From Rhodanobacter sp. DHG33 (GTDB lineage Bacteria; Pseudomonadota; Gammaproteobacteria; Xanthomonadales; Rhodanobacteraceae), in assembly GCF_014843005.1 (NCBI RefSeq), contig NZ_JACYXM010000006.1, positions 380,757-444,756 on the forward strand: DNA of 64,000 bases, in the 5' to 3' direction. Under the pieces are notes generated by a model. That model ran no database searches, was not told the DNA's origin, and saw only the letters and a list, made by a program, of their open reading frames with translations. A program made the translations under genes and the position numbers. Shown here piece after piece: positions 17,500 to 25,789 of this stretch (position 1 is the first letter of the stretch; the number at the start of each line of letters is the position of its first letter).

Positions 17500-20331
17500 A
17501 TGAATGCGTCTGCGAATACGGATGCGCGCAACTTGCGTTGCCGCGAACTCGCGTGTCTGATCGGCATGGCGTTGAGCCTTGCGGCCTGCGGCGGCGGCGG
17601 TGGCGGCGGCAACGTCAAACCATCGACCACTTCAGGCGGCTCGTCCTCCTCGTCTCCGACATTGCCGCAGCCGCCGGTGGACGCCCAGCTGTCGATCACC
17701 GACACCTATGCTGCCCATAACCAGGGTTACACCGGTACTGGCGTGACCATCGGCGTCGTAGACAGCGGCATCATGCGGAGCAACCCCACGGTGTCCGGGC
17801 GTGTGCTGCAAGAGCAGATCTACGTCGATTCCAGCACCAACAACACCAGCGTGGACGACGTAGTGGGGCATGGCACCTGGGTTTCGGAGATTGCGGCAGG
17901 TACGCCGTTCGCCCAGTTTCCCGGCGGCATCGCGCCGGGCGCCGATCTGGTGTCGGCGCGCATCATTGCGGACAACGCGCCGGACGACAACGGCTCCACC
18001 GCGCCTTCGCAGGTCACCACCAGCGATGCGCAGTTCTTCGGTCAGGTCAATGCGAACCTGATGAGCGCCGGCGTCAAGGTGATGAACAATTCCTGGGGCG
18101 GCATCACCTGGGACACCACCAGCGCCAGCATCAATCAGGCGTTCGATCAGGCCTACAGCCCATTCGTGAACCAGCAGGGCGGCCTTGTGGTGTTCGCCGC
18201 CGGCAACGACTCGCAAGCCAACCCGAGCACCATCGCGATGTTGCCCAACGTGGCGCCGGATCTGGCCAAAGGCTGGCTGGTCGCCGTGGCGGTCAACAGC
18301 AACAATCCCACCCAGCTGGAGAGCTATTCCAACCAGTGCGGCGCAGCGATGAACTACTGCCTGGCCGCGCCCGGCGATGTGATCGTGCTGGACAAGGGCA
18401 CCACGGCCAGCACCACCAATCCCAACTACTACATCGTGGAAGGCACTTCGTTTGCGGCCCCGGAGGTATCTGGTGCGGCGGCGCTGGTGTGGCAGGCGTA
18501 TCCGTATTTCACCAACGACTTGGTGCGGCAGACCCTGCTGGGCACCGCCGATCCGCTGGGTGGCTCGCAGCCCAACCCGACGTATGGCTACGGTGAGCTG
18601 GACGTGGGCCGTGCGGTCAATGGCCCGATGCAGTTCAACTGGGGCGATGTCACCGTCAGCTTCAGCGGCAACTCCAACTGGAACAATCCGATCTCCGGTG
18701 CTGGCGGCCTAATCAAGCAGGGCAGCGGCACGCTCAACCTCACCCAGCCGTCCAGCTACACCGGCGAGACGCAGGTGCAGGGCGGCGTGCTGACCGCGGT
18801 GTCGCTGGCCGGTACGGCAGCCATCAGCAGCGGCGCCACATTGAGCGGCATGTCGGCCGTCGGCGGCAACGTAAGCAATGCCGGCACGCTGGCCATTGCG
18901 AATACCAACGTCAACGTGGGCGGCAACTATACGCAGCAGAGCGGCGGCCAGTTGGCGGTATCGCTCGGTTCCACCCTCAACGTGGCCGGCACGGCCAGCA
19001 TCGCCGGCAACCTGCTGGTGACGGGCACCAATTCGGGCTACGTTGCGAACTCGCAGACCAACGTGCTCGTGGCCAAGGGCGGGCTCACCGGCACCTTCGC
19101 CCAGCTGGCGACGGCATCGAACGTGCTGCTCACCGCCTCGCTCAACTACAACACGACCACGGCGTGGCTCAACGTACAGCAGGTGCAGGTGAGCGCGGTG
19201 CAGGGCACTAGCTACACCACCGCGTCGTACAGCGCAGCGCAGCGTGTGGATGCGGCCTTCAACCAGATCAACATGCAACTGGCCAGCGCCACGGCATCAG
19301 GTTCGCCGGCAGCCAGCGGCCTCATCTCCGGTGCGGCCACCCTGCAGCAGACGGCGACCCTGGGCAATCTGCAGCAGTCGCTGGAAAGCCTTTCCGGCCA
19401 GTTGCATGCGGCCAGTGCGGCGATGACGTTCGAAGCCATCGATGCCGGTACGCGCGCCTTGGCCAACCACTTCGATCAGCTGCTGTCCGCGCCGCCGACG
19501 CAGCAACTCGGTGCGTGGGTGCAGAACCTGGGTTACCAGGGCTCCATGTCGCGCAGCGGTTACAACAACGTGGCCTACGATCTCAACGGCTGGATGGTGG
19601 GGCAGGACTTCCGCGTGGATGGCAGCGGCGTGGCCGGTTTCGCATTGAGCGGCACGCAGGGTCTGGGACGCCTTACCGAAAGCGCAGACCAGGGCTACAG
19701 CCGTGCCGTGGAAGGCATGCTCTACGGCGGCACGATGCGCGGCAACTGGTATGCGCTGGGGCGCTTCGGCTTCGGCGACTACCAGGAAACCATGCAGCGC
19801 CAGGTGCAACTGGGCGGCCAGGCCACCGGTGCGGGCAGCGACAGCAGCGGCCGGTATGGCGTGGCCTATGGCGAGAGCGGCTACCGCATGATGCTGGGCG
19901 ACACCCGCGTCATGCCGTATGCGAGCCTGGAATACGCGCAGATCCAGCGCGACGGCTTCGACGAGGTGGGCGGTGACGGTTTCGGCCTGAAAGCGGATGC
20001 GCTCACCACCGCGCGCTGGCAGGCCGGCCTGGGCGTGCGCGCCACCCGCAACTGGCAACTCGGTCGTGCCGGCAGCCTGAGCCTGCAGGGGCAGCTAGCG
20101 TGGCAACAGTCCTTCGGTCTGCGCGGCGAGGTGTTCGACGCCAGCTTCACCGGCGTGAACCAATGGGCGCCGCTGGGCGGCATCGGCCTGGCGCGCTACG
20201 GCGGCCTGGCCGGCGCCACGTTGAACTGGACCATGAATCCGCGTAGCAGCCTGGCGCTCGACTACGAGTCGTACTTCGGCCAGGGCCAAGAGGCCACGAT
20301 GGCGATGCTGAACTATCGTTGGTCGTTCTGA
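17500..20331 (+). CDS. Subtilisin-type autotransporter serine protease
   Basis: The 943-residue protein has an export signal with a lipobox-like LAAC before a run of Gly. An S8 protease domain follows with triad Asp88 (VVDSGI), His124 (GHGTWVSE) and Ser317 (GTSFAAPEVSG). Next come a beta-helical stalk with an autotransporter-associated strand repeat (LIKQGSGTLNLTQ...TGETQVQGGVL, around residues 405-435) and a C-terminal beta-barrel ending LNYRWSF, which carries the expected final aromatic. It would reach the surface by type Va secretion. The start has GGGGAAGG two bases upstream. The target is unknown. Confidence 0.93.
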   Translation: MNASANTDARNLRCRELACLIGMALSLAACGGGGGGGNVKPSTTSGGSSSSSPTLPQPPVDAQLSITDTYAAHNQGYTGTGVTIGVVDSGIMRSNPTVSGRVLQEQIYVDSSTNNTSVDDVVGHGTWVSEIAAGTPFAQFPGGIAPGADLVSARIIADNAPDDNGSTAPSQVTTSDAQFFGQVNANLMSAGVKVMNNSWGGITWDTTSASINQAFDQAYSPFVNQQGGLVVFAAGNDSQANPSTIAMLPNVAPDLAKGWLVAVAVNSNNPTQLESYSNQCGAAMNYCLAAPGDVIVLDKGTTASTTNPNYYIVEGTSFAAPEVSGAAALVWQAYPYFTNDLVRQTLLGTADPLGGSQPNPTYGYGELDVGRAVNGPMQFNWGDVTVSFSGNSNWNNPISGAGGLIKQGSGTLNLTQPSSYTGETQVQGGVLTAVSLAGTAAISSGATLSGMSAVGGNVSNAGTLAIANTNVNVGGNYTQQSGGQLAVSLGSTLNVAGTASIAGNLLVTGTNSGYVANSQTNVLVAKGGLTGTFAQLATASNVLLTASLNYNTTTAWLNVQQVQVSAVQGTSYTTASYSAAQRVDAAFNQINMQLASATASGSPAASGLISGAATLQQTATLGNLQQSLESLSGQLHAASAAMTFEAIDAGTRALANHFDQLLSAPPTQQLGAWVQNLGYQGSMSRSGYNNVAYDLNGWMVGQDFRVDGSGVAGFALSGTQGLGRLTESADQGYSRAVEGMLYGGTMRGNWYALGRFGFGDYQETMQRQVQLGGQATGAGSDSSGRYGVAYGESGYRMMLGDTRVMPYASLEYAQIQRDGFDEVGGDGFGLKADALTTARWQAGLGVRATRNWQLGRAGSLSLQGQLAWQQSFGLRGEVFDASFTGVNQWAPLGGIGLARYGGLAGATLNWTMNPRSSLALDYESYFGQGQEATMAMLNYRWSF

Positions 20332-20341
20332 TCGGGCCTCA

Positions 20342-20369
20342 GATGGCGGCGCCGCAAGGCGTCGCCATC
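20342..20369. terminator. Bidirectional hairpin terminator
   Basis: Ten-base-pair arms GATGGCGGCG/CGTCGCCATC (one G-T pair) with an 8-base loop lie between the convergent autotransporter and DoxX-like genes. Confidence 0.55.
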
Positions 20370-20398
20370 CATGCCCGCTTGGGCCACTCCTGACCGGC

Positions 20399-21262
20399 TC
20401 AGGCCACCGGGCCTCGGGCAGTCCATCCGATGCCGCGATAGGAATCTGCGACGGCCGCCGCCCCGGCGGTGATCGCGCTGGACATCAGGAAGGCCGACCA
20501 CGCATCGCTGTCGTGCGCATGCGCGAGCAGCGGCGGCAGCCAGACCAGCAATGTGATAACGCCCAGCATCGCCGCCTCCAGCGTCGTGGCCAGGCGCGGC
20601 CACAGTGCGAACAGGATGCCCAGCGCCGTGGCCAGGCTGCCTGCGCCGGTCAGGTAGGCCCAGCCGTGCCGCCACGGCAACCATGCCGGCACGAAGCCGG
20701 CCGTGATGTCCGCATAGAAGTAGTGCGACAGGCCGATGGTCGGCAGCGCCAGCACCAACAGCAGCCGCGCATTGCGAATGCCGTTGCGGCCTGCAAGAAA
20801 CCGTCCGTCCGGTTTCGCCAGCGAGGCGAAGACGGCCCACGCGCCGGTGAGGATCACCGCGATCTCGGCCGCCCCCAGCCAGGTCGCCTCCATGGCGGGT
20901 GCATACAGGATGGCCGGGAATTTAAGCAGCACCATCCACAGCAGCGCGAACACCGACATCGCGCCGGCCGCAACCTTCGCGACGCGCGGGATCAGGATGC
21001 CGATGCCGGTCGCCAGTTCGACCAGCGCGGTGAGGTAGACAAAGACATCGTGTGCCGGGAGGTGTGCGATCGGAATGCGTTGCCAGGTGCCGGCGAAATC
21101 GCCGAACGCCAGCCCGCGCACGCCCAGCGCCATCATGACCAGCGCCAGCAGCGCATGGCCCGGACCGCGGGCGACCCGATGGCCGGCACCTGCGGCCAGG
21201 CAGCCCGCCAGCCACGCGGCCGCACCTGCACGTTTGCCATCCACACCGGATGCTGCGTCCAT
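20399..21262 (-). CDS. DoxX-like polytopic membrane protein
   Basis: The 287-residue product has about seven or eight membrane helices in two similar halves, each with the DoxX pattern of a Gly-rich first helix, a LxELxxGxGxL-like second helix (ALVELATGIGILIP) and two further helices. DoxX proteins are linked to quinol or thiosulfate oxidation and to redox stress; no such partner is visible here. The ATG at 21262 has a G-rich SD (GAGGGTGG) upstream. It is the first leftward gene past the autotransporter and lies next to the sugar regulator, but nothing ties it to sugar use. Confidence 0.6.
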   Translation of the reverse strand: MDAASGVDGKRAGAAAWLAGCLAAGAGHRVARGPGHALLALVMMALGVRGLAFGDFAGTWQRIPIAHLPAHDVFVYLTALVELATGIGILIPRVAKVAAGAMSVFALLWMVLLKFPAILYAPAMEATWLGAAEIAVILTGAWAVFASLAKPDGRFLAGRNGIRNARLLLVLALPTIGLSHYFYADITAGFVPAWLPWRHGWAYLTGAGSLATALGILFALWPRLATTLEAAMLGVITLLVWLPPLLAHAHDSDAWSAFLMSSAITAGAAAVADSYRGIGWTARGPVA

Positions 21263-21400
21263 CACCCACCCTCCAGCGAAGCTGCGTGAACACAAGGCGC
21301 CGAGCGTAATCAGGCGGGTTCGTACGGACAATAGGCCGTAGTGCGGGAACAGTTTTCGGGCGGGATGCTGCGGTTGCCCGCTAGACATTGCCGCCGACGG

Positions 21401-22216
21401 TCAAACCAGTTCGACCTGCACCCCGGCGGCGCGCAGCGTCTCCACGAGTTCGGCCGGCGCGCTGTTGTCGCTGATCACCTTGTGCAGCTGGCGCACGGGG
21501 GCGATCACCGACAGGCTGCGCTGGCCGAGCTTGCTGGCGTCCAGCACGGCCACGGTCTGCCGCGACACCCGGATCATCAGCGCATTGAGCGCGGATTCCA
21601 GCGGGTCGGGCGTGGTCACGCCTACCTCGGGGTCGAGGCCGTCCACGCCGAGGAACAGGCGGTCGGCCGACAGCTTGGCCAGCGCCTGCTCCGCATCGGG
21701 GCCGACCAGGGAGTAGGAGGTCTGGCGCAGCAGGCCGCCCAGCATCATCACGCGGATGTGCGGCAGGCCCGACAGCTCCAGCGCGATGTTCAGCGCATTG
21801 GTGATCACGGTCAGCGACTCGAACCGGCGCTGGCGGATCTGCCGCGCGATCTCCACCGTGGTGGAGCCGGAGTCGAGGATGATGGTTTCGCCGTCGCGGA
21901 TCATCGCCGCTGCCGCCTGGCCGATGCGCAGTTTCTGCGCGTGGTGGCGGGTTTCCTTGATGTTGAGCGGGATGTCGCTGCTCACCGGCACCACCGGCAG
22001 TGCGCCGCCGTGCGAGCGCACGATGGCCGAGGCATTCGCCAGCGCCTCGAGGTCGGCACGGATGGTGACGGCGGAGGTGTCGAATTTCTTCGCCAGTTCC
22101 TCCACCGTGGCGCGGCCGTGCTCCTCCACGTACTCCACGATCAGGCGGCGGCGCTCGCCGAGCAGCAGGCGATGGCGGGGTTTGGCGGCGGTCTTGGCGG
22201 TCTGGGCTTTGCTCAT
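21401..22216 (-). CDS. agaR: DeoR-family transcriptional regulator, AgaR-like
   Basis: The 271-residue repressor has an N-terminal winged helix (LLLGERRRLIVEYVEEHGRA, TVEELAKKFDTSAVTIRADL, residues about 17-56) and a C-terminal phosphosugar-sensing domain with DSGSTTVEIARQI and DGLDPEVGVTTPD. It overlaps the amidohydrolase gene by four bases and belongs to the leftward half of the amino-sugar block. The most likely ligand is a hexosamine or tagatose phosphate. CGAAA-rich sites at 24481-24622 fit the known AgaR operator style. GlpR or FruR-type regulators of the same family cannot be excluded. Confidence 0.8.
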   Translation of the reverse strand: MSKAQTAKTAAKPRHRLLLGERRRLIVEYVEEHGRATVEELAKKFDTSAVTIRADLEALANASAIVRSHGGALPVVPVSSDIPLNIKETRHHAQKLRIGQAAAAMIRDGETIILDSGSTTVEIARQIRQRRFESLTVITNALNIALELSGLPHIRVMMLGGLLRQTSYSLVGPDAEQALAKLSADRLFLGVDGLDPEVGVTTPDPLESALNALMIRVSRQTVAVLDASKLGQRSLSVIAPVRQLHKVISDNSAPAELVETLRAAGVQVELV

Positions 22217-23430
22217 GCGGTAGGAATATGCAGGAGTCGGGCGGCGTTGTCATGATAGACCTTGCGCAGCACCGTGTCCGGCAGCTTCAAACCGTAGATC
22301 GACCAGCGGCCCTGGGGCGGTACGTCCGAAGGGGCGTAGTCGAAGTACTCGTCCTCGGTTTCGAGGAAGCGGTAGTAGATCTCGTAAAGGGCGTCGCCGA
22401 ACAATTGCTGCGGCACGTCGTCGCCCCAGGGCGAGGGGACCGCGTCGGTGCCGAACAGGATGCGGTCCTGGTAGCGGTCGAAGAAGCGCTGCGCGATACG
22501 CGGTTGGCGGCCCAGTTCGCCGATGCGCGCGCTGATGTCCACCAGGGTGTTGGGGAAACGCGCCAGGCAGGATTCGACGGCGGCCAGGTTCTCGGCGTTG
22601 TTGCCCACGTGCAGCAGCACGAAGGTGGTGTTCGGGTGGCGCGCGATCATGCGGTCGCGCGCGGCGATCAGCTCCGCATGGCTGGGGAACTCGGGACCGT
22701 AGAACGACCAGTCCGGGTGGTTGGCCAGCTCCTCGTAGCGTTCGTTCTCGCCGTCGGTGGGCAGGAAGAACGCTTCCGGATCGGAAACATGCAGGAACAC
22801 CGGCATGTCGTGCGCGGCGCAGGCCTCCCACATCGGGTCGAAGCGGTGGTCATCCACGCCCACCAGCGGGCCTTCGTCGATGCGTTCGCGCAGGTACAGG
22901 CCCAGCGTCTTCAGCAGCTTCAGGCCGCGCGCGCCGGCGCGGTGCGCATGCGCGATCGCGTCGGCCTGGCGCTGCGGGTAATCCGCTTCGGGGAACAGCG
23001 CGAACGAGGGTTCCGTGAGGGTGAGGAAGCGCCCCGGCGCGGCCTGATCGAACAGCCGGATACTTTCCTCCAGCCCCTTGCCGACGCCGCCGGTGAGGTT
23101 CACCAGGGTGCGCACGCCTTTGCGGTCCATCACCGGCAGCAGTTCTTCCGGCGTGGTGAAGACGGTGATTTCGTCGCCTACCGACACGCCGTTGCGCACG
23201 TTCTTCGACCAGGTCAGGTGCGCGTGCACGTCGATCACCGGGAAGCGCGGGCGCTCGATATGCGTCTGCGGCACGCGCAGCATGCTGCGCGGCTTGAAAT
23301 CCTTGAGGCGCAATTCGCCCTTGCTGTCGTCGCGCGCGGTCTGCAGCGGGTTCTTGCCGTTGCCTTCGATGCGCACGGTGCCGGCGCCGGTGGGCGGTGC
23401 GCAGCAGAGGCAGGATTTCTGGTGGGTCAT
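22213..23430 (-). CDS. Amidohydrolase (type 2) of the amino-sugar block
   Basis: The 405-residue protein has a metal-dependent TIM barrel starting near residue 65 (VIDVHAHL gives the HxH ligands). A Lys-rich GLKLLKTLGL strand, a His in FLHVSDPEAF, and a final metal-site Asp in RILFGTDAVPS follow. The first 60 residues hold a CLCCAPP Cys cluster and a basic stretch before the barrel, an unusual extension. It is not the NagA/AgaA type of deacetylase, yet it sits between the regulator and aldolase genes with translational coupling to the regulator. A lactonase, deacetylase or hydratase-like role is possible. Substrate unknown. Confidence 0.72.
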   Translation of the reverse strand: MTHQKSCLCCAPPTGAGTVRIEGNGKNPLQTARDDSKGELRLKDFKPRSMLRVPQTHIERPRFPVIDVHAHLTWSKNVRNGVSVGDEITVFTTPEELLPVMDRKGVRTLVNLTGGVGKGLEESIRLFDQAAPGRFLTLTEPSFALFPEADYPQRQADAIAHAHRAGARGLKLLKTLGLYLRERIDEGPLVGVDDHRFDPMWEACAAHDMPVFLHVSDPEAFFLPTDGENERYEELANHPDWSFYGPEFPSHAELIAARDRMIARHPNTTFVLLHVGNNAENLAAVESCLARFPNTLVDISARIGELGRQPRIAQRFFDRYQDRILFGTDAVPSPWGDDVPQQLFGDALYEIYYRFLETEDEYFDYAPSDVPPQGRWSIYGLKLPDTVLRKVYHDNAARLLHIPTA

Positions 23431-23470
23431 GGTCCGCTTCAATCCGATAACGCGCTTCTTGCGCTCGCCT

Positions 23471-23605
23471 CCTCTCCCCGCCGGGGAGAGCATTGAGGTG
23501 AGGGGCGGGTGCTTGCAGGAGGGATGCTAGTGCAAGCCGCTTCATAGGGAGCGCACCGCAAGATTGGCCCCTCACCCCAGCCCTCTCCCCGGAGGGGAGA
23601 GGGAG
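23471..23605. repeat. REP-like inverted pair (copy 2)
   Basis: The left element (arms CTCTCCCCG/CGGGGAGAG at 23472-23490, then ATTGAGGTGAGGGGCGGGT) and the right element (GCCCCTCACCCCAGCC, then CCTCTCCCC/GGGGAGAGG arms to 23603) face each other about 50 bases apart. Layout, spacing and sequence match 4972-5103. Both pairs lie between two genes that run the same way. Confidence 0.8.
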
Positions 23606-23612
23606 ACAAGCC

Positions 23613-24530
23613 TCAACGCGGATACTTCGCCATGATGTCGTGCACCTGGCGCACCAGGCTCACCGCCTGGTCGAACGGGCGCAGCCACATGTTGCGGCCG
23701 AACATCACGCCGGTGGCGCCGCTCTGCATGTAGTGCTCCACCTTGCGCAGCACCGCCGCGTCGTCATCGTTCTTCTCGCCGCCAGAGAACAGCACCATGG
23801 TGCGGCCGGCCGAACGCACCACGCGGGCGCAGCGGGCGGCGGAGTCTTCCTGCAGCTTGTCGTACGGCGCCGGCACGTTGGCCACGCTGTCATTCGGCTC
23901 GTGCAGCTTCACCAGGTCGGCGCCCATTTCCAGCGCGACGCGCGCGGCATAGTCCTGCGCATACAGCGTATTGGTGCCGCCCTTGGCGTTGACCGCGCTG
24001 CCGCGCGGGTACGACCACACCACCAGCGGCATGCCGTAGCGTTCGCAGTCCTGGCGTACCTTCTCGAACTGGCGGAACTCGTCGCCCTGGCGCGGCGAGC
24101 CCACGTACATGGTGTAACCCACGGCATCGGCGCCCAGGCGCACGGCGTCCTCCACCGAAGCGAACAGCGGCGAAGTGGCCTCGGCATCGCTGGGGATGTT
24201 GGTCTTGCCGTTGAGCTTGAGGATCAGCGGCACGCGGCCGCAGTACTCGGTCATGTACTTCTCGGCCAGGCCGATGCCCAGCGCGATAGCAGAAAAACCG
24301 CCCGCCGCGGCCATCTCGAATTGGTAGCTGGGATCCACGGCAGGCGGGTGGGGAAAGAAATCGGTGGGGCCATGCTCGAGGCCCTGGTCCAGCGGCAGTA
24401 CCAGCAGGCTGCCGTTCTTCGGGCCGTAGCCGTACAGAAGGCGCCACAGGCGCGTGCGCTTGCCGTGCGAGAGCGGCAGCTTCGAAAACTTTTCGGAAGC
24501 TTGCGAAGGTACTTGTAAGTTCTGATTCAT
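23613..24530 (-). CDS. Class I (DhnA-type) fructose/tagatose-bisphosphate aldolase
   Basis: The 305-residue protein is a DeoC/DhnA TIM-barrel aldolase: LPLDQGLEHGP is the family's N-terminal phosphate/Asp region, LILKLNGKTN a core strand, and DLVKLHEPND holds the likely Schiff-base Lys. It would cleave tagatose- or fructose-1,6-bisphosphate to triose phosphates, the final step for GalN-6-phosphate made into tagatose-6-phosphate and phosphorylated. AgaY/KbaY in E. coli are class II enzymes, so this is a class swap. The ATG at 24530 faces the AgaS gene; a TTGACA hexamer (24588-24593 reversed) can serve as its -35. Confidence 0.85.
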   Translation of the reverse strand: MNQNLQVPSQASEKFSKLPLSHGKRTRLWRLLYGYGPKNGSLLVLPLDQGLEHGPTDFFPHPPAVDPSYQFEMAAAGGFSAIALGIGLAEKYMTEYCGRVPLILKLNGKTNIPSDAEATSPLFASVEDAVRLGADAVGYTMYVGSPRQGDEFRQFEKVRQDCERYGMPLVVWSYPRGSAVNAKGGTNTLYAQDYAARVALEMGADLVKLHEPNDSVANVPAPYDKLQEDSAARCARVVRSAGRTMVLFSGGEKNDDDAAVLRKVEHYMQSGATGVMFGRNMWLRPFDQAVSLVRQVHDIMAKYPR

Positions 24531-24622
24531 TTCGAATACGCTGGGCTGGTGGACGAATGGCTTCACATTCGGACGAAACGAGCCAAATGTCAATACTCGA
24601 AAATAAAACGAAAGAAAACGAC
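24481..24622. promoter_or_regulatory. Divergent promoter region with CGAAA boxes (AgaR-like operators)
   Basis: CGAAA or its complement recurs at least seven times: CGAAAACTTTTCG at 24483-24495, TTCGAA near 24531, ACGAAACGAG near 24578, and three copies at about 9-base spacing in 24597-24620. E. coli AgaR sites are known to repeat TTTCRTTT at such spacing, and the rightmost cluster read on the minus strand fits that. The boxes overlap the leftward -35 TTGACA (24588-24593). Some lie inside the first codons of agaS or the end of the aldolase N-terminus. Confidence 0.6.
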
Positions 24623-25789
24623 AGTCTTGCCGCGCTGAAAGCGGCTGCACCGGCGATGCAGCGCGAACGCGGCTACGTCGACACCTTGCGGGAAATCCTG
24701 CAGCAGCCGGCGACCTGGCAAGCCACCGCGGAACTGCTGCGCGAGCCTTCGGTGCGTGCGCAACTGCAAGCCGTGCTGACTCCGCGGCCTGCGCACGTCG
24801 TGCTGACCGGTTCGGGCAGCTCGATCTATGTGGGCGAGTGCATTGCGCCGGATCTGCAGCAGACGTTGGGCGTACCGGTACTGGCGATTCCTGCGGGCAC
24901 CTTGCTCACGCATCGCAAGGCGCTGCCGCCGGGCGGCGGTTTGCTGATTTCGATCGCGCGTTCGGGCGACAGTCCCGAAAGCGCAGGCGTGGTGGATCAG
25001 CTGCTGGCGCACGAGCCTGGCTGGAGCCACCTCGCCATCACCTGCAACGCCAACGGCAAGCTCGCCACGCAGTACAAGAGTGCGCCGCGCTATGCCGCAC
25101 TGGTGCTGGACGAGCGCACCAACGACCGCAGCCTGGTGATGACCAGCAGCTTCACCAACCTGGTGCTGGCCGGCAGCGGGCTGGGCGGCCGTGCCGCCGA
25201 AGTCGAATGGCAGCAAGGCGTGCAGCGCCTCGCCGGTTGCGTGCAGCACGTGTTCGATCACCAGGCCGATGCGCTGGCGGCCATTGCCTATCGCGATATC
25301 GACCAGGTCGTCTACCTCGGCAGTGGCGGCGCACTGGGCGCCGCGCACGAGGCCGCGCTGAAGATGCTGGAGATGACCGCCGGCCGCGTGACCACGATGG
25401 CCGAAACCTTCCTCGGCCTGCGCCACGGTCCAATGTCCAGTCTCGACGAGGACACCTTGGTGGTGGCCTATCTCTCGCCCGATCCGGCCGTGCGTGCCTA
25501 CGAATACGATCTGCTGCGCGAACTCACCCGCAAGCAGTTGGGCATGGTGCGCGTGCTGGTGGGCGAGGGTATCGCCGAAGATGTGATCGGCCCGCAGGAC
25601 GTGGCAGTGGATCTGCAGGGCCTGCAGGCCAGCGACGATGCGCTGCCGTTGCTGGCCGACGTGGCCGTGGGCCAGTTGCTGGCGTTCTTCCGTTGCCTGG
25701 CACTGGGTGGCAAGCCGGACGCGCCTGCACAGGGCGTGCTCACTCGCGTGGTGGAAGCCTTTGCACTGCATTCGGGGAGCGCCGCGTGA
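24587..25789 (+). CDS. agaS: SIS-domain sugar-phosphate deaminase/isomerase, AgaS-like
   Basis: The roughly 400-residue protein has two SIS domains. The first begins VVLTGSGSSIYVGECIA near residue 68 and has SIARSGDSPESAG. The second begins VVYLGSGGALGAAHEAALK and has a GLRHGPMS loop. E. coli AgaS converts galactosamine-6-phosphate to tagatose-6-phosphate and ammonia; the same is likely here. The start is uncertain: ATG 24587 is taken because ATG 24557 leaves only 26 bases to the divergent gene, though 24557 has a better SD. It heads the rightward agaS-kinase-kinase operon. Confidence 0.85.
   Translation: MSILENKTKENDSLAALKAAAPAMQRERGYVDTLREILQQPATWQATAELLREPSVRAQLQAVLTPRPAHVVLTGSGSSIYVGECIAPDLQQTLGVPVLAIPAGTLLTHRKALPPGGGLLISIARSGDSPESAGVVDQLLAHEPGWSHLAITCNANGKLATQYKSAPRYAALVLDERTNDRSLVMTSSFTNLVLAGSGLGGRAAEVEWQQGVQRLAGCVQHVFDHQADALAAIAYRDIDQVVYLGSGGALGAAHEAALKMLEMTAGRVTTMAETFLGLRHGPMSSLDEDTLVVAYLSPDPAVRAYEYDLLRELTRKQLGMVRVLVGEGIAEDVIGPQDVAVDLQGLQASDDALPLLADVAVGQLLAFFRCLALGGKPDAPAQGVLTRVVEAFALHSGSAA

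Noticed and set aside
24557-24586. Earlier AgaS start at 24557
   Set aside because: It has a fair SD but leaves just 26 bases to the divergent start. I kept 24587 and noted the doubt.
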